Part shown: positions 50,165 to 55,913 of the stretch, in pieces
Layout of the letters: each line of letters starts with the position of its first letter
How positions within the stretch are numbered: the stretch's first letter is position 1
Assembly: GCA_002344975.1 (NCBI GenBank)
Contig: DDUV01000042.1
Location: 126,284-182,196, forward strand
DNA: 55,913 nt
Source: Saprospiraceae bacterium UBA2329
Lineage (GTDB): Bacteria > Bacteroidota > Bacteroidia > Chitinophagales > Saprospiraceae
Direction: 5' to 3'
The notes under the pieces: generated by a model
The model's input: the letters and a program-made list of their open reading frames with translations, nothing else
The model's database searches: none
Told to the model about the DNA's origin: nothing
Translations under genes and position numbers: made by a program

Positions 50165-53100
50165 ATGACAAACAGAATACTTTTACTCTTGGGATGTTTG
50201 TTCGGAATGGCTGCCATGAGCTACGGGCAGTCCAAACAAGCCTGGGTAACCTCCGCAGACAGCGCCTACGCCCGGCGCGATTTTTACGCTGCCTTTAAAT
50301 ACTATGAAGCTGCGCTGAAATACGACGACTCCAGAACCGATCTCTGGTATCGCTATGCAGAGTCGGCGTTGGAATTCAATGCTTTTCCCTCTGCATTGCG
50401 CGCTTACGAGCGCGTACTCGGCAGTTCGGATAAAAGCAGTTACCCGCTGACGACGTTGCGCATGGCCGGCGCGTATCAGGCGATGGGCAAATACGACGAG
50501 GCCCAAACTTTTTATCAACGTTTTATTGATGAGCAACCCGGCGCATCGCCTGCTGATTTGGCGAAAGCCGACAAAGGCATCCGTGATGTGGCGACGGCCC
50601 GGCAGATACTGAGCAATCCCGGCAATCTGTCGGTGAAAAACCTGGGCGATACCATCAATTCGCCGTATTCCGACTTCGGCGCCGTGTATCACAACGATAC
50701 CTTATACTACACCAGTTTTCGGTTTGTAGATCGCAAAGACATGCACAACCCGCCCCGACCTTTCAACAAGGTGATGACTTCTGTAAAAGGCGCTAAAGGG
50801 CAGCCCTTGGCCGAGTATTTCAACGAACCCGGCAAACATGTGGCGCACTCTGCCTTCAATCACGATTATTCCAGAGTATATTACACAATCTGTGAATACA
50901 CCTCCGTGACGGATGTTCGTTGTGACTTGTACTACCGCAACCGCAGCGGGCAAAGCTGGGGGCTGGCGCAACGCTTGAGTATTAATGCGGCCGGCTATAC
51001 CAACACAGAACCCTCGGTGGCCCGCAATGCCGAAACCGGTGAGGAAACCCTCTTTTTTGCTTCCAACCGCCCCGGCGGCCGCGGCCAATTGGACATCTGG
51101 ATGGCAGCCCTGCAACCCGACGGCTCTTGCTCTACGCCGGTGAACCTGACCGCCATCAACACGCCGTTGGACGATGCTACGCCTTTCTTCCACGAAGCTA
51201 CTCAGACGCTGTATTTCAGTTCCGACGGGCATTCCGGGCTGGGAGGATACGACGTATTCCGCTCCATGAAGCGCGGAGGAGGCTGGGCAGCGCCTGAAAA
51301 CTTAGGACTACCGTTCAACAGCAGCTACAATGATGTGTATTTTGTGTTGAACGAAGACGGCACCCAAGCGCTGTTTTCTTCCAACCGGCCCGGCGCTGTT
51401 TTTCTTGATAAAACCAAAGAAGTGTGCTGCTATGATATTTGGGAAATCGAATTGGCCAAGCCCTTCAAATTGGATGTTTTGACTTTTTTCAAACCCGACA
51501 TGTCGGCGCTTTCAGGCGCTAAAGTAGAAGTGTATGAACTCACGCCGCAGGGCGAAGAGCGCTTGGTGAGTTCGTTGGTAAACCCTTCCTCCAATGACTT
51601 TTCATTCCTGCTCACTCGCGGCAAAAAGTACATCATCAAAGGCACGAAGGAAGGTTTGCAGCCCGATTCCAAAATTATAGACCTCAACGATCCGGCTTAT
51701 GCCAATCAGGAGGGCGCAGAGGTGAAATTGTACCTCGATAAGCCAGGTCCGCTCACATTGGAAGTAGTGACGCTGAAAGAAAACCTGCAGCCCCTGCGCG
51801 AGGCCACGGTTTCTTTGTTTGAAATTGCCCCCGACGGCACAGAACGCTTGGTGGACAGCAAGACGAACAATACCTCCAATGACTACAAATTTCTGGTAGA
51901 ACGCGGTAAAAATTACGTCATTCGCGGCGAACGGGAACTGTACCTCCCGGCCTCCACAACGCTGGATTTGACCAAACCCGAAAATATTCCGCCGGGCAAC
52001 ACCATTCGCAAAGAACTGATCTTCCGCCAGAACCTCAACGTGGTGGATGTCAGTACTTTCCATGCCATTACCAGAGAAGACTTAGACAGCGTACGCCTCA
52101 CGGTGTATCGCATCATGCCCGACGGCAGCCGCGTGTTGGTAGATGCCGCGATGAAGCCATCGGACAACAAGTATCAGTTCAATCTTGAGGAAGGCTATGA
52201 GTATGACATTGTAGGCGAACGGCCCGGTTTCGCTACGACGACGGAGCGCATTGATCTGAGAGGCAATCCCGGTCGGGTGAGCGCCCGGCTGTATCTTCCG
52301 CCTACCACTCAGCAGTTGGAAGTGACCACTTTCCGCAAGCCCGACGGCACGCCGCTTTCCGCAGTATTGGTAGAACTGTTTGAGGTCAAGCCTAATGGAG
52401 AGCGCGTGTTCATTGACAGCCGCACCAATCCGAGCAACAACGATGTGCGCTTCCCAATAGAATCCGGCAAGCAGTATTTGCTGAAGGCTACGCGCCCCGG
52501 CTACCTGCCCACGACCGAAACCGTGGACATGAGCAGCCCGGCCTTGCGTTCGCAGCGCGTAGTACAACAGAAGATGTTTTTGGAGCCGGCGCAGGTCAAT
52601 CTGGAAGTGGCGTCCTTGCGTCGTGCAGACCGGGAGCCGGTGAACGGAACTACCGTGAAATTGTACGAAGTAAAACCCGATGGTACTGAGGTATTGGTGG
52701 ACACACAAACCAAAAAAGACAACCACAATTTCACTTTCCCGCTCGCGCCCGGCAAGTTGTACATCATTCGCGGCGATCATCCGACGTACTATCCCACCTC
52801 GGAACGCGTGGACCTTCGCGACCCGGCTACAGCGGCTTCGGGTACGCTGAAGCGGGAGTTGCTGTTTGAGCAGCCCTTGCCGGTACTGACTTTCGACGCT
52901 CAAAACCGTCAGGCGCTTCCGGGAGTACGCATAGAGTTGCGCGCTTTGGACGGCACTACCTCGCGCAGGGTGGAGATGAAGGAAAATCCCAAGGGGAACG
53001 ACTTCAGTTTCCCGGTACTTCCCGGTCGTCTTTATACCATCATTGCGGAAAAACCAGGCTATCAGCGCGCTGAAAAAACGATTACCATTCCTAATGATCC

Positions 53101-53734
53101 GAAAATCAAGTTGGAACCTGTTGAAATATTCCTGAAGCAGAAAAACTTCGATGAGTTTTTGCCTTTGGCATTGTATTTCGACAACGACCATCCCAACCCG
53201 CGTACCAGACAAAGCACTACCACGCTGGAATACGGACAGACTTTTGACCGCTATTACAGTCGCAAGAAGGAGTTCATCAGTGAATATACGAAAGGCGAGC
53301 AACTCAGCGAGAGCGACCGCTTCCTCATAGAAGAAAACTTTGAAAACTTCTTCGAGCGGGATGTCAATGGCGGCTATCGGGACTTGCTGGCGTTTTCGGC
53401 CAAATTACTGGACTACCTCCGCGAAGGCAATTCCGTTTCCATAGAATTGCGCGGGTACGCCAGCCCAAGAGCTACCAATGATTACAACCTGATACTGAGC
53501 CGTCGCAGGACCAGTTCGGTGCGCAATCATTTTTACCGCTACGAGAACGGCGCGCTGCTGCCGTTTATCAACAACGGCAGCCTGAAAATCGGCACTGTCG
53601 GGTTTGGCGAGGATACGCCCGATGCCATCAAAGCCAGCGACCGCTACGACGACCTGAAAGGCTCGGTGTTCAGTACGCAGGCATCTCTGGCCCGTCGGGT
53701 GGAAATTTTGGATGTTAAAGTAGGAGGAAACTAA
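50165..53734 (+). CDS. PorE-like TPR-PD40-OmpA protein with six tandem extra domains
   Basis: 1189 residues. Signal peptide ~1-21 (MTNRILLLLGCLFGMAAMSY). Residues ~25-150 are TPRs (AFKYYEAALKYDDSRTDLWY). About 160-435 are PD40/WD40-like propeller strands (LFFASNRPGGRGQLDIWM, LYFSSDGHSGLGGYDVFRSM). About 435-990 are six ~93-residue tandem repeats, each of the form (L)xVxTFxxPDGxPLxxAxVxLYEVxPDGxERLVDSxTNPSNNDFxFxLxxGKxYxIxGxRPGYxP, reminiscent of carboxypeptidase-regulatory folds. The C-terminus is an OmpA-like domain (LALYFDNDHPNP, SVSIELRGYASPRATNDYNL). PorE normally links the PorP/SprF-type complex to peptidoglycan and has a single such middle domain; the sixfold expansion is unusual. Operon with the genes before (77 nt) and after (11 nt). 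Confidence 0.9.
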   Translation: MTNRILLLLGCLFGMAAMSYGQSKQAWVTSADSAYARRDFYAAFKYYEAALKYDDSRTDLWYRYAESALEFNAFPSALRAYERVLGSSDKSSYPLTTLRMAGAYQAMGKYDEAQTFYQRFIDEQPGASPADLAKADKGIRDVATARQILSNPGNLSVKNLGDTINSPYSDFGAVYHNDTLYYTSFRFVDRKDMHNPPRPFNKVMTSVKGAKGQPLAEYFNEPGKHVAHSAFNHDYSRVYYTICEYTSVTDVRCDLYYRNRSGQSWGLAQRLSINAAGYTNTEPSVARNAETGEETLFFASNRPGGRGQLDIWMAALQPDGSCSTPVNLTAINTPLDDATPFFHEATQTLYFSSDGHSGLGGYDVFRSMKRGGGWAAPENLGLPFNSSYNDVYFVLNEDGTQALFSSNRPGAVFLDKTKEVCCYDIWEIELAKPFKLDVLTFFKPDMSALSGAKVEVYELTPQGEERLVSSLVNPSSNDFSFLLTRGKKYIIKGTKEGLQPDSKIIDLNDPAYANQEGAEVKLYLDKPGPLTLEVVTLKENLQPLREATVSLFEIAPDGTERLVDSKTNNTSNDYKFLVERGKNYVIRGERELYLPASTTLDLTKPENIPPGNTIRKELIFRQNLNVVDVSTFHAITREDLDSVRLTVYRIMPDGSRVLVDAAMKPSDNKYQFNLEEGYEYDIVGERPGFATTTERIDLRGNPGRVSARLYLPPTTQQLEVTTFRKPDGTPLSAVLVELFEVKPNGERVFIDSRTNPSNNDVRFPIESGKQYLLKATRPGYLPTTETVDMSSPALRSQRVVQQKMFLEPAQVNLEVASLRRADREPVNGTTVKLYEVKPDGTEVLVDTQTKKDNHNFTFPLAPGKLYIIRGDHPTYYPTSERVDLRDPATAASGTLKRELLFEQPLPVLTFDAQNRQALPGVRIELRALDGTTSRRVEMKENPKGNDFSFPVLPGRLYTIIAEKPGYQRAEKTITIPNDPKIKLEPVEIFLKQKNFDEFLPLALYFDNDHPNPRTRQSTTTLEYGQTFDRYYSRKKEFISEYTKGEQLSESDRFLIEENFENFFERDVNGGYRDLLAFSAKLLDYLREGNSVSIELRGYASPRATNDYNLILSRRRTSSVRNHFYRYENGALLPFINNGSLKIGTVGFGEDTPDAIKASDRYDDLKGSVFSTQASLARRVEILDVKVGGN

Positions 53735-53745
53735 AAATTAATACA

Positions 53746-55913
53746 ATGATCGGTAATTCCATGATCGTTCAAAACACAAATGCCGTGAAACGCTTCCATT
53801 CCTTTCTGTTGCGTGCGGGGTTCACCCTGCTGTTGGCTATAGCCATTCTGCCGGGGCTGCACGCCACGCACATCGTAGGCGGCCAGATTGGCTATCGCTG
53901 GATTTCGGGTACTACTTATGAGGTCATTCTCGATGTATATCGGGATTGCAGCAACCCCGCCAACGAGCCTTTCGACAACACAGCGTTTGTGGGGGTCTAT
54001 AATCTGGCCGGCAATTGGATCACCAATATTTCCATGCCCTTTCTGGGTGCGGATACGTTAGATGCCATTCTGTTTGACGACTGCCTTTTTGTGCCGGCCA
54101 ATGTTTGTGTGGCCCGCACCCAGTACAAAGGCACGATTACGCTGGCTGCCAATCCATTGGGAGGAGGGTATCGCTTTTCTTATACGCGTTGTTGTCGCAA
54201 CGAAACACTTACGAACATCGTAAATCCGTTGGAAACAGGCGCCGTTTATGATATTGTACTTACCACCAATGCCATGCAGCGCCAAAACAGCAGCCCCCGG
54301 TTCCGCTCCTGGCCGCCGATATTTGTGTGTGTCAATAACCCGATATTTTACGACCATTCGGCAGTGGATACTTTTCAGTCAGCTAATTTACAGGACTCCA
54401 TTGTGTATCGTTTGTGCGAGCCGCTTTCAGGCGGCACGCTGAGTCAGCCCCGGCCCATTCCGCCTCAAAACCCACCGCCTTTCGATACGGTGGACTGGCG
54501 AATGCCTACTTACAGCCTGTTCAATATGCTGGGCAACAACGGCGATACTACGCTGGTACTTACCGGATGTACCTCATCCGATACCATTGTATCTGATTCT
54601 CTGAGCATTGACCCCATAACAGGCTTGCTCACAGGTACGCCTACTATACAGGGGCAATTTGTGGTGGGGGTTTGTGCAGAAGAATACGATCGGGCTACGG
54701 GGATATTGCTTTCTACTACCCGACGAGACTTCCAATACAACGTGGGGCCGTGTAATGAAGTGGCTGCCAATTTTGACGCGCCCTCGGTACAATGCGACAA
54801 TCAGACTGTGCAATTTACCAGTACCAGTACCAACGCAGATGAGTTTATCTGGTATTTTGACTTCCCCTCGCCCACGCCAAGTTCTACGCTTCAGAATCCA
54901 TCGTTTACCTTCCCGGATACAGGCACCTACACGGTCGCTTTGGTGGTGGAGCCTTTGAGCGTGTGCGTTGATACATTTTGTACCACGATACGCCTGACCA
55001 ACAGCACTTTACGGGCATCTTTCCGCGCTGATGTGTTTGATTGCGACAACTTCGCCCTTTTGCAGGCGCAGGATCAATCGGCGGACAGCTCGGTTGCGAT
55101 TGTGTCGCGGCTTTGGACGGTGACTTATAACGGTACTACGCTTACTTCCATAGAGGCGAACCCCGTATTCAACCTGCCGCTCAATGTGACGGGAACAATT
55201 CGGCTGGCAGTGACCAATGCCAATAATTGTACCGAATTTTTTGAATCCACTTTCACTACGGGTTTGGACAATCCGGGTAGTTTCATTGAAACCTCTCTGA
55301 CGGCCTGCGATGGAGATACCCTGGCGTTGAACCCCAATACCGATCTCAATATCAGCTTTTCGTACCTGTGGTCGCCGGCTGCCGGCCTGTTGGACCCGGC
55401 TACATCCGTCAATCCTCGTATAGTTGCCAATGGCCCGGCTGTTTATACAGTGACGATCACCGCGCCGGGCAATGTGTGCCAGATAGTAAAAACAGTAACC
55501 GTGAACAGCAATCCGCTGCCTGATCTGGACTTCGAGGCGATGGCAGACTGCGACGGGCTGACCATCAATTTTAACAACACAAGCACCGGGGCTACATCTT
55601 TTGAATGGAATTTCGGCGACCCGAACAATCCTGCTGCGGGGTCCAGCCTGCCCAATCCATCTTACACTTACTCCGATGTGGGCACATATTTGGTCACTTT
55701 GGTAGTACCTGCATCTGAATTGTGCCGCGATTCCATTGCTCGCGAGGTGGTCGTTCTCAGCAAGAGTCTCAGCGCTGAATTTGATGTAGAATACGAATCC
55801 TGCTCGCCCGACAGCGTGGTGGTGCGTTTTGTGGATCGCTCCATCAGCACAGTGAGCAGCATCAGTTCCTGGTCTTGGGATTTCGGCAACGGCCAGACCT
55901 CTGCCGAGCAAAA
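53746..55913 (+). CDS. large PKD-domain surface adhesin / gliding-associated protein (3' truncated)
   Basis: The frame runs open from ATG 53746 to the window end (722 codons); a second ATG five codons on is possible. Signal segment at about 16-41 (FHSFLLRAGFTLLLAIAILP, then GLHATHIVGG). The THIVGGQIGYRW and LDVYRDCSNPANEPFDN start is typical of large Bacteroidota PKD-type surface proteins, which usually end in a T9SS type B (gliding-associated) domain beyond this window. PKD-like domains follow from about 340 (VQFTSTSTNADEFIWYFDFP, FTFPDTGTYTVALVV; INFNNTSTGATSFEWNFGDP, YTYSDVGTYLVTLVVPA; SSISSWSWDFGNGQTSAEQ at the edge). It lies 11 nt behind the PorE-like gene; PorP, PorE-like and adhesin form one export unit. 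Confidence 0.88.
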   Translation, partial: MIGNSMIVQNTNAVKRFHSFLLRAGFTLLLAIAILPGLHATHIVGGQIGYRWISGTTYEVILDVYRDCSNPANEPFDNTAFVGVYNLAGNWITNISMPFLGADTLDAILFDDCLFVPANVCVARTQYKGTITLAANPLGGGYRFSYTRCCRNETLTNIVNPLETGAVYDIVLTTNAMQRQNSSPRFRSWPPIFVCVNNPIFYDHSAVDTFQSANLQDSIVYRLCEPLSGGTLSQPRPIPPQNPPPFDTVDWRMPTYSLFNMLGNNGDTTLVLTGCTSSDTIVSDSLSIDPITGLLTGTPTIQGQFVVGVCAEEYDRATGILLSTTRRDFQYNVGPCNEVAANFDAPSVQCDNQTVQFTSTSTNADEFIWYFDFPSPTPSSTLQNPSFTFPDTGTYTVALVVEPLSVCVDTFCTTIRLTNSTLRASFRADVFDCDNFALLQAQDQSADSSVAIVSRLWTVTYNGTTLTSIEANPVFNLPLNVTGTIRLAVTNANNCTEFFESTFTTGLDNPGSFIETSLTACDGDTLALNPNTDLNISFSYLWSPAAGLLDPATSVNPRIVANGPAVYTVTITAPGNVCQIVKTVTVNSNPLPDLDFEAMADCDGLTINFNNTSTGATSFEWNFGDPNNPAAGSSLPNPSYTYSDVGTYLVTLVVPASELCRDSIAREVVVLSKSLSAEFDVEYESCSPDSVVVRFVDRSISTVSSISSWSWDFGNGQTSAEQ

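Overview
The window comes from a Bacteroidota genome, most probably a Saprospiraceae-like lineage. The evidence is secreted proteins with type IX secretion (T9SS) C-terminal sorting domains, a PorP/SprF protein, SprB-type and PKD repeats, OmpA-fused surface proteins, and promoter-like motifs of the Bacteroidota form TTG-N19..21-TAnnTTTG instead of sigma70 boxes. Shine-Dalgarno sequences are mostly absent. No rRNA, tRNA, CRISPR array, IS element or prophage was recognised by eye.

Layout. 1-3.2 kb: the end of an SprB/OmpA surface protein and a TPR protein. 3.2-6.85 kb (minus strand): a defence operon of CBASS type, reading Cap15-like 2TM/beta-barrel effector, CD-NTase and an E2-like protein with a SEC-C-like zinc motif. 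A 58-residue membrane protein, an ECF sigma factor and a 79-residue protein follow in the same orientation. 7.2-10.6 kb (plus strand): a DUF488 protein, an unrecognised partner and an AAA/PD-(D/E)XK protein. 10.8-15.9 kb: M16 peptidase, a 55-residue membrane protein, a threonine-synthase-like PLP enzyme, a membrane protein, a Uma2 endonuclease-like protein and an orphan LytTR regulator. 15.9-21.5 kb: an accessory stretch of secreted or leaderless beta-rich proteins of unknown function, including a protein with four HFAWY repeats, plus a decayed LanC-like fragment.

21.8-27.8 kb: gltB-gltD (glutamate synthase). 28.3-36.8 kb (minus strand): four T9SS-exported proteins, namely a PGRP amidase, two alpha/beta hydrolases and a beta-helix/SprB-repeat protein. 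37.0-39.2 kb: metG. 39.2-41.9 kb: an exported GH3 glycosidase with a PA14 insertion. 42.0-47.2 kb: a 1753-residue protein with two alpha/beta-hydrolase modules, a CHAT caspase-like protease domain and a helical C-terminus. 47.5-48.5 kb: an exported beta-helix protein. 49.0-55.9 kb: a T9SS/gliding locus of PorP/SprF protein, PorE-like TPR-PD40-OmpA protein with six tandem extra domains, and a large PKD adhesin cut by the window end.

The most interesting parts are the CBASS operon, with its E2-SEC-C fusion, CD-NTase ending in glycine and an extra small membrane protein, and the hydrolase-hydrolase-CHAT giant, which looks like a self-contained effector.
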